NCBI RefSeq assembly: GCF_000240165.1
Contig: NC_017586.1
Coordinates: forward strand, 3,658,001 to 3,722,000
Direction of reading: 5' to 3'
DNA: 64,000 nt
From: Streptantibioticus cattleyicolor NRRL 8057 = DSM 46488
GTDB lineage: Bacteria > Actinomycetota > Actinomycetes > Streptomycetales > Streptomycetaceae
Below are positions 24,702-33,297 of this stretch, in pieces (position 1 is the first letter of the stretch; the number at the start of each line of letters is the position of its first letter). A model generated the notes under the pieces. It was not told the DNA's origin and searched no databases. It saw only the letters and a program-made list of their open reading frames with translations. The translations under genes were made by a program, and so were the position numbers.

Positions 24702-27700
24702 TCACAGCGACGTCAGCGGCACCTGGACGGTCCGTACCTCACCGTCGCCCAGGTGGAGCAGGCCGCGGCCGGGGACGACCGGGTTGCCCACCGAGCCGCG
24801 CTGGAGGCGCACCCCGATCAGGTCGGCGTCCGACAGGTTCTGCGGGGAGAGCAGCAGACCACGGCGGGCCTTGCGGATCTCCACCTGCCAGCCGGAGAAG
24901 CCGCCGCAGATGTCCTCGGCGTCACCGGCGATCACGATGCCCACGTCCTTGCCGGTGGAGCGGCGCACCACCGAGGCGAGGACGTCACCGGCGTCGCACT
25001 GGCGCAGCAGCTCGGCGTCGTCCACCAGGATCACCGCCGGCCCCTGCACCCGGTCGAGCACCTCCTGCATCCCGGCGGCCGGGATGTCCTCGTCGGCGAA
25101 GTAGCCGATCACCCCGGGGGCGTGCTTGAGCTTGCGCAGCGGCGACTGGCGGCGCGGGGCGGCCAGGATCACCTGGGTGCCCATGGACAGCAGCGAGCGG
25201 GTCATGGTCAGCAGCGTGGTGCTGCGCCCGGAGCGCGGCGGGCCGGCGATCACGAACGCCGGGCTGCCGGCCGCCAGGTCCGGGCCGAGGGCGAGCAGCT
25301 GGTCGCCGCCGACCGCGGTCATCGCCCACAGCGGGCTGTGCGTCTCGGGGGCGGAGCCGTCGCGCAGGTCCCACGCCTCCTCGAAGCTGATCCGCTGCGG
25401 CAGCACGTCCACCCGGAACGGCAGGCGGGCCCGCGGCACGTCGGCCCAGCGCCCCTTGGCCCACTGGCCGATGGTGGCCAGCGCCGCCGACTGGGCCTGG
25501 CCGCTGCGGTCGTCGGTGAGCAGCGCCACGTGCGTCTCCACCGCGCCCTGCGCCCGGAAACCGCGGCCGGGCGGCATCCGGGCCGGCACCTTGCGCGGGT
25601 TGAGGCCGATCAGCGACAGGTCGGAGGCCTCGCTGAGCTGGAAGGTCATCTTGTTCTCGGTCAGCGTGGAGATCCGGCCGAGCAGCACCGTACGGTCACC
25701 GGAGATGATCAGGTGGATGCCGACCGAGGCGCCCTCGCGCATCAGCTGGAAGACCGTGTCGGTCAGCGCGCCGGAGTTCAGCTCGCCCAGCGAGGGCATG
25801 AACCCTTCCCAGCGGTCCAGGAAGAGCACGATGTGCGGCAGCCGGTCGGCCTCGGCCACGCCCCGGCGCTGCTCGTTGATGTCGGTGAAGCCGCGCTCGC
25901 CGAGGAGCGCCATGCGCCGCTGCGCCTCGGCCGAGAGGTTGCCGAGCAGCCGCACCGCGCGGTCGGTCTCGTTGGCCCGGACCACCGCGCCGCAGTGCGG
26001 CAGCGAACCCAGCGCCAGCAGCGCGCCGTTGCCACAGTCGAGCGCGTACATGTGCACATCGGCCGGGGAGTTGGCGCGGGCCAGCGAGCCGGCCATGGTG
26101 CGCAGCGTCTGCGACCGCCCGGTGCGCGGTGAGCCGGCCACCAGCATGTGGCCGAAGGTCGGCAGCTCGATCATGCTGGTGCGGCGGGCCTGCTGGGCCG
26201 GGAGGTCGTCGACCGCGTACGGCGCCGGGAGCAGCCCGTCCGGGGAGAGCCGGCGCGGCGGCTCCAGGTCGTCCACGGTCAGCGACTCGGGCAGCGCGGG
26301 CAGCCAGGGGCTGTGCTGGGCCGGAATGGCGAGCTGCTGGTTGGCCTCGATGACGGCGTCCACCAGCACCGCGAGGTCGGTCAGCAGGTCGTCGTCGTCC
26401 GTCTTGGGGCCGGCCGGGCGCTCCGGGGCGGGGCGGCCGAGCGCGTCCCACCCCACCGCGGCGGTGAACGGCGCCGGGGCCTTGGTGGCCACCTGTCCCG
26501 GACGGCGGCCACCGACCCGGCCGGACTGGAACGGCAGCAGCGAGGAGGCGCCCAGGCGCACGTAGGCGCGGCCCGGGGTGGACTTGGCGATGTGGCCGGC
26601 GTCGGGCGCGTCGATGACGTCGGTGGACTCCGAGGCGTCGGTGACGCGCAGCGCGATCCGCAGGTTGGTGTTGGCCCGGATCTCCGGCGAGACCACGCCG
26701 GACGGGCGCTGGGTGGCCAGGATCAGGTGGATGCCGAGCGAACGGCCCCGCTGGGCGATGTTGACCAGACCGGTGACGAAGTCGGGCAGCTCCCGCGCCA
26801 TGGAGGCGAACTCGTCGATGACGATCAGGAGCCGGGGCATCGGCGCGAGCGCGGGGTTGGTGCGCATCGCGATGATGTAGTCCTCCAGGTCCTTGGTGCC
26901 CGCGGCGGCCAGGATGTGCTCCCGGCGGCGCAGTTCGGCACCGAGCGACTCCAGGGCGCGTTCGACGAGGTGGGTGTCGAGGTCGGTGACCATGCCGACG
27001 GTGTGCGGCAGCTTGACGCAGTCCTTGAACGCCGAGCCGCCCTTGTAGTCGACGAGCACGAAGGTCATCGCGTCCGGCCGGTTGGCGACCGCCAGCGAGG
27101 CCACGATGGTCTGGAGCAGTTCCGACTTGCCGGAACCGGTGGTGCCCGCCACCAGGCCGTGCGGGCCGTCGCGGACCAGGTCGATGGCGAAGGCGCCGTC
27201 GAAGGAGGCGCCGACGACCGCGGTGGTGCTGCGTCCGCCCATGGACCAGCGGGCGGTGATCGCCTGCGCGGTGGGCGGCTCCAGGTCGATCACGTCCAGC
27301 AGGCGGCAGGCGTCCGGCAACGCCGCGCCCTCGTCGCCGCTGACGTCCCGGATGGGCGCGATGGCCCGGGCGACCTGCTCGCACCACCGCGGGGTGACGC
27401 AGTCCGGGCGGACCCCGGTGACCTGGTCCTGGCCGGCCACGGCGACGGTGAGCAGCCCGTGGTAGTCCTCCTCGACCAGCGCCCGGCACTCCTCGGGCAG
27501 CAGGCGGCGGTCGGCGTCGAGGCAGATCAGATGGATGCCGACGCGGGGGCCGTCACGCAGGATCTGGGTGAGGCCGGGCAGCGCGCGCAGCCGCCGGGAG
27601 CCGTCGAGGACGACGAGGACGGTGGGGCCGCCCCAGCGCTGGTTGTCGGCGACCCCGGCCTCGCGGGCGGCGTCCTGGCGGGCGGTGACCTGGGCGAGGA

Positions 27701-29108
27701 GTTCGCTGATGCGCCGGGCCACGCTGTCGGAGTCGGTGCCGATCAGGGAGATCGCCGACTGGCCCTCCCGGGCCCGGGCGTGCGGCAGCCAGCGCACCCA
27801 CTCCCAGCTCTCCCGGCCGCTGGGGTCGGTGAGCACGCAGATCTGGAGGTCGGCGGGGGAGTGCAGGACGGCGGCCTGGGCGAGCAGCCAGCGGCCTATC
27901 GCGCGCGGCAGTTCGCCGCGGCCGGCGATGCCGACCACCCCGTGCGCCGGCAGGGAGACGGCCACCGGGACGTCGGTCAGCATGCGCGGCGCGGTGCGCT
28001 TGTGCTCCTCCTGCGCGGGGTCGGAGACCTCGACCTCGGAGGGCAGGGTGCCGGTGCCCATCCGCAGCAGGCCGTAGTCGCCGTCGGCGCGGCGGCGTTC
28101 CCACAGCCGCTGGCCCGGGCCGGTCGCGGTGACCAGCACCTCGGCCGGGTCGGGGCAGGCGTCGCGGCGGGCGCCGGTCTCGGCGGCGACGGCCTTGCGG
28201 GCCTGCCGCTCGATGGAGTCCTTGTGCTTCTCGTAGTCCGCGAGCGTCTTGCGGAACGAGGTCTTGCCGTGCTTCCGGTCGTTGACGTAGTTGGCGATCA
28301 TGGTGATCGGGGACAGCAGCGCCATGAACAGGAAGCGCGGCTGATGCATCATCATCGCCATGGTGACCGAGCCGACCAGCGGCACCAGCGCCATCACCCA
28401 CGGCAGCGGCCGGGAGTCGGACTGCTTGGGCTTGGCCGGCAGGGTGAACTTGGTGGGCCGGGGCGGCGGGGTGATCCGCGGCGGCCGGTTGTAGTCGAGC
28501 CCGGTGCCGTCGTCGGACGGCTTGAGCGCGGCGTCCGGGAACGAGGGGTGCTGGAGCTCCAGCAGGCTCTGGCCGACCGCGATCACGCTGCGCCGCCGCC
28601 ACGGGGTGGGCCCGGTGAGCGGGGCGCCGTCCATGGTGACGGCGGCCTCCGCCCCGGGGTGGACGGTGACGCCGCCGCCGATGGCCACCTCGACCTCGAC
28701 GGCGGAGGCCGGCAGCGCCGGGTCGGCCAGCCGGATCCACGCCTCCGGACCGCTGCCGATCACGGCGACCCCGGGGCCGAGCCGGTGCACCGCGCCCGCG
28801 TCGGGGCCGCCGGCCACCCGCACCTCCACGGTGCCCTGGGCGTCCGGGGCCGGGGCGGCGGAGGGGGCGGCCAGCGAGACCAGCGCGCCGTCACGGACCG
28901 GTGAGGCGTCCAGGCTGACCGCGGGGTCGAGCCGGAAGCCGTTGATGTGCAAGGCGGGCGGGGCGCCGGTGGCCGGGTCGGCCGGGTGGCCGAGGTGACG
29001 GGCTATCTCCGCCGCGAGCGCGCCGACCGGCGCCGCCGGATCCGCGTGGACCAGCACGTCCGCTCGGTCGTCGCGGACCGGGTCGATGACGCTGAGCTGG
29101 AGTTCCAC
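24702..29108 (-). CDS. EccC-type FtsK/SpoIIIE ATPase with N-terminal FHA domain (type VII secretion-like)
   Basis: A 1468-residue membrane ATPase. In order: ubiquitin-like/YukD-like start (about 1-80), FHA-like domain (about 104-187), membrane segments (about 236-275) and three FtsK/SpoIIIE modules. Only the first has a full Walker A (GTTGSGKS, 655-662) and Walker B (LLIVIDEF, 760-767). The second (GSPRTGRS, 992-999) and third (GPPRSGRS, 1289-1296) have Arg in place of the catalytic Lys, so they probably bind substrate or nucleotide without hydrolysis. This matches EccC of ESX secretion. GTG at 29108 has AGGGGGA 7 bp upstream; a 219-codon upstream opening was rejected. It diverges from a WXG100-sized gene. 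Confidence 0.87.
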   Translation of the reverse strand: MELQLSVIDPVRDDRADVLVHADPAAPVGALAAEIARHLGHPADPATGAPPALHINGFRLDPAVSLDASPVRDGALVSLAAPSAAPAPDAQGTVEVRVAGGPDAGAVHRLGPGVAVIGSGPEAWIRLADPALPASAVEVEVAIGGGVTVHPGAEAAVTMDGAPLTGPTPWRRRSVIAVGQSLLELQHPSFPDAALKPSDDGTGLDYNRPPRITPPPRPTKFTLPAKPKQSDSRPLPWVMALVPLVGSVTMAMMMHQPRFLFMALLSPITMIANYVNDRKHGKTSFRKTLADYEKHKDSIERQARKAVAAETGARRDACPDPAEVLVTATGPGQRLWERRRADGDYGLLRMGTGTLPSEVEVSDPAQEEHKRTAPRMLTDVPVAVSLPAHGVVGIAGRGELPRAIGRWLLAQAAVLHSPADLQICVLTDPSGRESWEWVRWLPHARAREGQSAISLIGTDSDSVARRISELLAQVTARQDAAREAGVADNQRWGGPTVLVVLDGSRRLRALPGLTQILRDGPRVGIHLICLDADRRLLPEECRALVEEDYHGLLTVAVAGQDQVTGVRPDCVTPRWCEQVARAIAPIRDVSGDEGAALPDACRLLDVIDLEPPTAQAITARWSMGGRSTTAVVGASFDGAFAIDLVRDGPHGLVAGTTGSGKSELLQTIVASLAVANRPDAMTFVLVDYKGGSAFKDCVKLPHTVGMVTDLDTHLVERALESLGAELRRREHILAAAGTKDLEDYIIAMRTNPALAPMPRLLIVIDEFASMARELPDFVTGLVNIAQRGRSLGIHLILATQRPSGVVSPEIRANTNLRIALRVTDASESTDVIDAPDAGHIAKSTPGRAYVRLGASSLLPFQSGRVGGRRPGQVATKAPAPFTAAVGWDALGRPAPERPAGPKTDDDDLLTDLAVLVDAVIEANQQLAIPAQHSPWLPALPESLTVDDLEPPRRLSPDGLLPAPYAVDDLPAQQARRTSMIELPTFGHMLVAGSPRTGRSQTLRTMAGSLARANSPADVHMYALDCGNGALLALGSLPHCGAVVRANETDRAVRLLGNLSAEAQRRMALLGERGFTDINEQRRGVAEADRLPHIVLFLDRWEGFMPSLGELNSGALTDTVFQLMREGASVGIHLIISGDRTVLLGRISTLTENKMTFQLSEASDLSLIGLNPRKVPARMPPGRGFRAQGAVETHVALLTDDRSGQAQSAALATIGQWAKGRWADVPRARLPFRVDVLPQRISFEEAWDLRDGSAPETHSPLWAMTAVGGDQLLALGPDLAAGSPAFVIAGPPRSGRSTTLLTMTRSLLSMGTQVILAAPRRQSPLRKLKHAPGVIGYFADEDIPAAGMQEVLDRVQGPAVILVDDAELLRQCDAGDVLASVVRRSTGKDVGIVIAGDAEDICGGFSGWQVEIRKARRGLLLSPQNLSDADLIGVRLQRGSVGNPVVPGRGLLHLGDGEVRTVQVPLTSL

Positions 29109-29270
29109 TGGCCGTCCCCCTGGCGTGGCGGTGATGAGTCGTGCGGTGGCCACCATGATGCCCGACGGCCGCGGCTCAGGTCGCGGTGCGTCCGGCAGGG
29201 CTGGTGAGCAAAGCGTGAACATCGCGTCCGGAGCGTGGGCAATTGGCCGGTACTGGGCGGGAACGCAGGG

Positions 29271-29299
29271 TGCGACGGCTGTCGCGTCGCCCGTAAGCT
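29271..29299 (+). promoter_or_regulatory. Possible promoter for the WXG100-like gene
   Basis: TGCGAC, 17 bp, TAAGCT, ending about 90 bp before the ATG in the divergent gap between the EccC-type gene and the WXG100-like gene. It is a moderate match to a sigma-70 type promoter and is not proven. Confidence 0.25.
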
Positions 29300-29390
29300 G
29301 TGGCTTCGCGCGGGAGTTCGTACTGCTGCGTTTGGGAAACCAGGAGCCACGGGGGTAGGCCCTGAGGCGTGACTTGAGAGGTATGCCGGT

Positions 29391-29684
29391 ATGGGAGCGA
29401 ACGTAAACGTCACGTACCAGGACATGCGGGATGCTGCGAAGCACCTGGTGAACGGTCAGCACGAGATCGAGCACAAGCTCCAGGACATGAAGAAGTACAT
29501 CGACAACCTGGTGAGCAACGGCTACGTCACCGACCGCTCGTCGAAGCAGTTCGAGCAGTCCTACACCGAGTTCAACCACGGTGCGACGCAGACCATCCAG
29601 GGCCTGGAGGGCATGGCGAAGTTCCTGGAGAACGCCGCCCAGGCGTTCGCCGACGCGGACGACCAGCTCGCGCGGGGCATCTGA
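29391..29684 (+). CDS. WXG100-family-like small secreted protein
   Basis: A 97-residue, all-helical protein of ESAT-6/CFP-10 size. Two long helices (about 8-42 and 52-92) flank a turn where WxG is replaced by NGYVTDRSS, a variant found in some actinobacterial WXG100 relatives. Near the C-terminus F-ADA-D resembles the YxxxD/E secretion signal with Phe for Tyr. Encoded divergently from the EccC-type ATPase, it is its likely substrate. No partner gene of the same type is adjacent, so it may form a homodimer. Ends before a strong terminator. Confidence 0.78.
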   Translation: MGANVNVTYQDMRDAAKHLVNGQHEIEHKLQDMKKYIDNLVSNGYVTDRSSKQFEQSYTEFNHGATQTIQGLEGMAKFLENAAQAFADADDQLARGI

Positions 29685-29746
29685 TCCGGCGCCCGACGGT
29701 CCGGCGCCGCTGACGCGGGGTCTTCCGGACCGGGGCACGGACGAGG

Positions 29747-29778
29747 AGCGGGGCCGGGGGATCACCCCCGGCCCCGCT
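29747..29778. terminator. Bidirectional terminator between WXG100-like and kinase genes
   Basis: AGCGGGGCCGGGGG pairs perfectly with CCCCCGGCCCCGCT around a four-base ATCA loop and is followed by T-containing sequence (TCGTT). It lies between convergent stops at 29684 and 29805. Confidence 0.8.
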
Positions 29779-29804
29779 TCGTTCCGTCAGCCGTGTGGAC
29801 GTCG

Positions 29805-31703
29805 TCAGCCGTGCGGGCGGCAGATCGTCTTGGCCGGGGCGTAGCCGATCTGACCGTTGCTCAGCGCGATCACCGAGGCCACCGTGTAGCAGACGCCGGG
29901 CTTGACCGCCTCGGGGTTGGTGAAGACCACCTGGGTCTGCCCCTTGGGCGCCTGCGCCAGCCCCACCTGCTTCTCGCCGGCGGACGCCTGGACGAAGTAG
30001 GTGGTCACCGTGTCCGGGTTCTTCGGCGCCTTCCAGCTCACCCGCACCTTGCCGCCGCTCGCGTCCTCCGTCACCGCCTGCGGCATCAGCGCGGGCAGCT
30101 TGTCGGGGGCGACCTCCTGGGCGGAGGGGGCGACCCCGCCGGGCAGGTTGATGGAACCGCCGCCGGAGGAGGCGGACGCGGACGCCGAGGGGGCGGCGGA
30201 GGCGGAGGGGCCGGCCACCGTCTTCTTCTTGGCCTCGTCCTTGCGCAGCAGCAGCGTCATGGTGGTGGCCGCCCCGGCGAAGACCACGACCGCGGTGCCG
30301 GCCGCGATCAGCTTGCGCCGGTTGCGCCGCTTCTCGGCGGCCTGGGCCTCGGCGCCGAGCCGGGCCGCCTCGGCCTGCTCCTCGGGGGTGACGTCGTCGG
30401 CCGGGTCCCAGCCGGGGAGCATCGGTTCGGGGGCGGGCTCCGGCTCCAGCGCGGGCACCCGTCCGGCGAGCCCGGGCGGCAGCAGCATCCGCAGCACCCG
30501 GTGCACCTCGCTGAGCGGCGGGCGCCCCTCGGGGTTGACCGACATCATGCGGCGGATCAGGTCGAGCAGCGGCTCGGGGGCGTCCGGCCGGTTGGGACGC
30601 GGCAGTTCGCCGCGGAGCACCTCGTTGTAGAGCGCCGCCCACGAGGTGCTGCCCGCCTCGGCGTACGCGGGCAGGCCGTTGAGGAGCGCGTACAGCGTGG
30701 CGCCCAGGCTGTAGACGTCGGCGGCCGGACCCGGCTTCTCCCAGCCGAACAGCTCGCGCGAGGAGTACATCGGGTCGAAGATGGCGCCGATCTGCGGGGC
30801 CGAGCGCTGCACCACCCGGGCCACGCCGTGGTCGGCCAGGAGCGCGTCCCCGGCGTCGTCGAAGAGCACGTTGGCCGGGCGCACGTCCAGGTGGAGCACG
30901 CCGCGCCGGTGCGAGGAGGCCAGCGCCAGGGCGAGGCGCACCCCGATGACGAGCACCTCCTCCACCGGGAACGGGCCGGAGTTGACCAGCTTGGCCTGGG
31001 CGTTGCCGCCCCGGCAGAACTGCTGGATGAGGTACGGGCGGTGCTCCCCGGTGAACCCGGCGTCCTCCACCAGCACCGAGCACGGGTGGTTGGCGGCGGC
31101 GCCGGCCGACAGCAGTTCGGCGTGGGTGGCCAGCCGGGCGCCCTCCTCGGCCACGGTCAGGTGGAGCAGCTTGACGGCGACCTCCTGCCCGGTGGCCTCC
31201 TCGCGGCAGAGCAGCACGGTGCTGTGGCGTCCGGTGCCGGCCCGGCGCAGCAACTGGTAGCCGTGCGGGGTCTCCACGTGGTGCGGGGTGTCGGTGTCGG
31301 TGGGGATGGGGCTGAAGACCCCGCCCCCGGAGGAGGTCGCGGCGGGCGCGGGGGGCGCCGCCTCGGTACCGGCGCCCGGTACGCCGTACGCGGGGGTGCC
31401 GGAGTGGGCGGGGCCGGGGTAGCCGTAACCGCCTACCCCGTAGCCGGGGTCGCTGCCCGGGGCGGGGTAGCCGTAGCCGCCGCCCGCGAAGTTGCCGCCG
31501 GCGCCCAGGCTGCCGCCCCCGCCGGTGCCGACGCCCGCGCCGAGGCTGCCGCCCGGTCGGCCGAAGCCGCCGTTGCCGCCGTAGCTCGCGCCGCCCGGAC
31601 CGGCGTGGGGACCCGGACCGGCCGCCCCGCCGGGTCCGGTCCCGCCGCCCGCGCCCGCGGCGCCGCCCGCGTCGTTCCGGCCCCATCCCGGCGTCCGGTT
31701 CAC
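29805..31703 (-). CDS. Membrane Ser/Thr protein kinase-like protein with C-terminal fibronectin type III domain
   Basis: A 632-residue protein: glycine-rich low-complexity N-terminus with GYGYP repeats (1-125), kinase fold (about 148-410), one membrane helix (about 464-487), and an extracellular Ser/Ala linker plus fibronectin III-like domain (about 535-628, VSWKAPKNPDTVTTYFVQ). The ATP lysine is K178 (VAVK), but the catalytic loop reads HLDVRPAN (271-278; canonical HRDLKPxN) and the DFG triad reads DHG (291-293). It may be a weak kinase or pseudokinase that binds an effector. GTG at 31703. Neighbouring EccC and WXG genes suggest a shared ESX context, perhaps signalling through the FHA domain of EccC. 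Confidence 0.82.
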   Translation of the reverse strand: MNRTPGWGRNDAGGAAGAGGGTGPGGAAGPGPHAGPGGASYGGNGGFGRPGGSLGAGVGTGGGGSLGAGGNFAGGGYGYPAPGSDPGYGVGGYGYPGPAHSGTPAYGVPGAGTEAAPPAPAATSSGGGVFSPIPTDTDTPHHVETPHGYQLLRRAGTGRHSTVLLCREEATGQEVAVKLLHLTVAEEGARLATHAELLSAGAAANHPCSVLVEDAGFTGEHRPYLIQQFCRGGNAQAKLVNSGPFPVEEVLVIGVRLALALASSHRRGVLHLDVRPANVLFDDAGDALLADHGVARVVQRSAPQIGAIFDPMYSSRELFGWEKPGPAADVYSLGATLYALLNGLPAYAEAGSTSWAALYNEVLRGELPRPNRPDAPEPLLDLIRRMMSVNPEGRPPLSEVHRVLRMLLPPGLAGRVPALEPEPAPEPMLPGWDPADDVTPEEQAEAARLGAEAQAAEKRRNRRKLIAAGTAVVVFAGAATTMTLLLRKDEAKKKTVAGPSASAAPSASASASSGGGSINLPGGVAPSAQEVAPDKLPALMPQAVTEDASGGKVRVSWKAPKNPDTVTTYFVQASAGEKQVGLAQAPKGQTQVVFTNPEAVKPGVCYTVASVIALSNGQIGYAPAKTICRPHG

Positions 31704-32089
31704 TGACCCTCCCGTGCCTTGCGTTCTTCTCCCGTTGCCACGGTGTCGCCGGATCCACCCGCCGGTGGTTCCGGGAGGCCCGCCGCCGGTGGAACCGGGC
31801 GGCGCGGGGCCGTTCGCCGTGATGCCTCAACGTATCGCGCCCGCCTGGTGGTGTGGCGGGCCGTGCGGGGTCAACGACTTGTTCGGTACACGATCGGAAT
31901 CCGCCCCCGGCACGGCGGGAACCCAGGTCACCGGCGCCGGAACGCACGGCGGATTCCGGATGTGCCGATCTTTCGCGGATCCTGTACGGGATTCGCGTCG
32001 GCGCTCGCCGGGACGGCGGACGAAAGCGGTACGAGGGGCTGGCGTACGCTGGGCTGGTCCGACGCGAACCCCTCCGGAAGGGACCCCCG
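31704..32089. other. 386-bp divergent region between the kinase and mqnC genes
   Basis: No credible gene. It should carry the kinase promoter (minus strand) and the mqnC promoter. A TACGCT hexamer at about 32045-32050 with the GGAAGGGA ribosome site of mqnC downstream is the only feature of note, and no good -35 box was found. Open frames here lack coding character. Confidence 0.35.
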
Positions 32090-33289
32090 GTGCCCGACAA
32101 CGCCGTGCTGCGATCCGTCCTCGACCGCGCTGCCGGCGGGGGGCGGATCTCCCCGGAAGAAGCGCTCGACCTGTACCGTTCCGCGCCGTTGCACGCGCTG
32201 GGCGCGGCGGCGGACGCGGCCCGCCGGCGGCGTTACGCCGGCGTGGAGCACATCGCCACGTACATCATCGAGCGGAACATCAACTACACCAACGTGTGTG
32301 TGACGGCGTGCCGGTTCTGCGCGTTCTACGCGGCGCCGAAGGACACCGACAAGGGGTGGACGCGGGATCTGGACGACATCCTGCGGCGGTGTGCCGAGAC
32401 GGTGGAGCTGGGCGGCACGCAGATCATGTTCCAGGGCGGTCACCACCCCGACTACGGGGTGGAGTACTACGAGGAGCACTTCGCGGCGATCAAGGCGGCC
32501 TTCCCGCAGTTGGTCATCCATTCGCTGGGCGCTTCCGAGGTGGAGCACATGGCGCGGATCTCCAAGGTGGGCGTCGAGGAGGCGATCACGCGGCTGAAGG
32601 CGGCCGGGCTGGACTCGTTCGCGGGGGCGGGGGCGGAGCTGCTGCCGGAGCGTCCGCGCAAGGCGATCGCGCCGCTGAAGGAGTCCGGCGAGCGGTGGCT
32701 GGAGATCATGGAGACCGCGCACCGGCTGGGTCTGGAATCCACCTCCACGATGCTGATGGGCACCGGGGAGACCAACGCGGAGCGGATCGAGCACCTGCGG
32801 ATGATCCGTGAGGTGCAGGACCGCACCGGGGGGTTCCGGGCCTTCATCCCGTACACCTACCAGCCGGAGAACAACCACCTGCGGGGGCGGACGCAGGCGA
32901 CGGTCTTCGAGTACCTGCGGATGATCGCGGTGGCGCGGCTCTTCCTGGACAACGTCGCGCACATCCAGGGGTCGTGGCTGACGGTGGGCAAGGAGGCCGG
33001 CCAGCTGTCGCTGCACTACGGGGCGGACGACCTGGGGTCGGTGATGCTGGAGGAGAACGTGGTCTCCTCGGCCGGCGCGCGCCACCGGTCCAACCGGATG
33101 GAGCTGCTGCACCTGATCCGTACCGCCGGCCGCGTCCCGGCGCAGCGCTCGACCACCTACGAGCACCTGGTCGTCCACGACGACCCGGCCAACGACCCGG
33201 TCGACGACCACGTGGTCTCCCACCTGTCCTCCACCGCCATCGACGCGGGGATGGCGCACCCCGAACTCAAGCTCATCGACGCCCAGTAG
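32090..33289 (+). CDS. mqnC: Cyclic dehypoxanthinyl futalosine synthase MqnC
   Basis: Radical SAM enzyme, 399 residues, cyclising dehypoxanthine futalosine to the spiro intermediate of menaquinone synthesis. The cluster motif is C70-VTA-C74-RF-C77, preceded by IIERNINYTNV, diagnostic for this branch. FQGGHHPDYG and FIPYTYQPENNHL are further MqnC-type blocks. GTG at 32090 has GGAAGGGA 8 bp upstream. The next gene starts 8 bp after the stop, and its AGGA ribosome site overlaps the mqnC stop codon, so they form one unit. Paralogous to MqnE at 8051. Confidence 0.94.
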   Translation: MPDNAVLRSVLDRAAGGGRISPEEALDLYRSAPLHALGAAADAARRRRYAGVEHIATYIIERNINYTNVCVTACRFCAFYAAPKDTDKGWTRDLDDILRRCAETVELGGTQIMFQGGHHPDYGVEYYEEHFAAIKAAFPQLVIHSLGASEVEHMARISKVGVEEAITRLKAAGLDSFAGAGAELLPERPRKAIAPLKESGERWLEIMETAHRLGLESTSTMLMGTGETNAERIEHLRMIREVQDRTGGFRAFIPYTYQPENNHLRGRTQATVFEYLRMIAVARLFLDNVAHIQGSWLTVGKEAGQLSLHYGADDLGSVMLEENVVSSAGARHRSNRMELLHLIRTAGRVPAQRSTTYEHLVVHDDPANDPVDDHVVSHLSSTAIDAGMAHPELKLIDAQ

Positions 33290-33297
33290 GACGCCGG

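Noticed and set aside
26148-28904. Long plus-strand open frame antisense to the EccC-type gene
   Set aside because: Compositional shadow of a high-GC gene; no motif, and the opposite strand carries a full ATPase with intact Walker motifs.
29109-29765. In-frame extension upstream of the EccC-type gene start
   Set aside because: It overlaps the divergent WXG100-like gene, has low-complexity sequence, and the GTG at 29108 has a good ribosome site.
31300-31703. Tandem repeat DNA in the kinase N-terminus
   Set aside because: The repetition reflects glycine- and GYGYP-rich coding sequence, not a separate repeat element.
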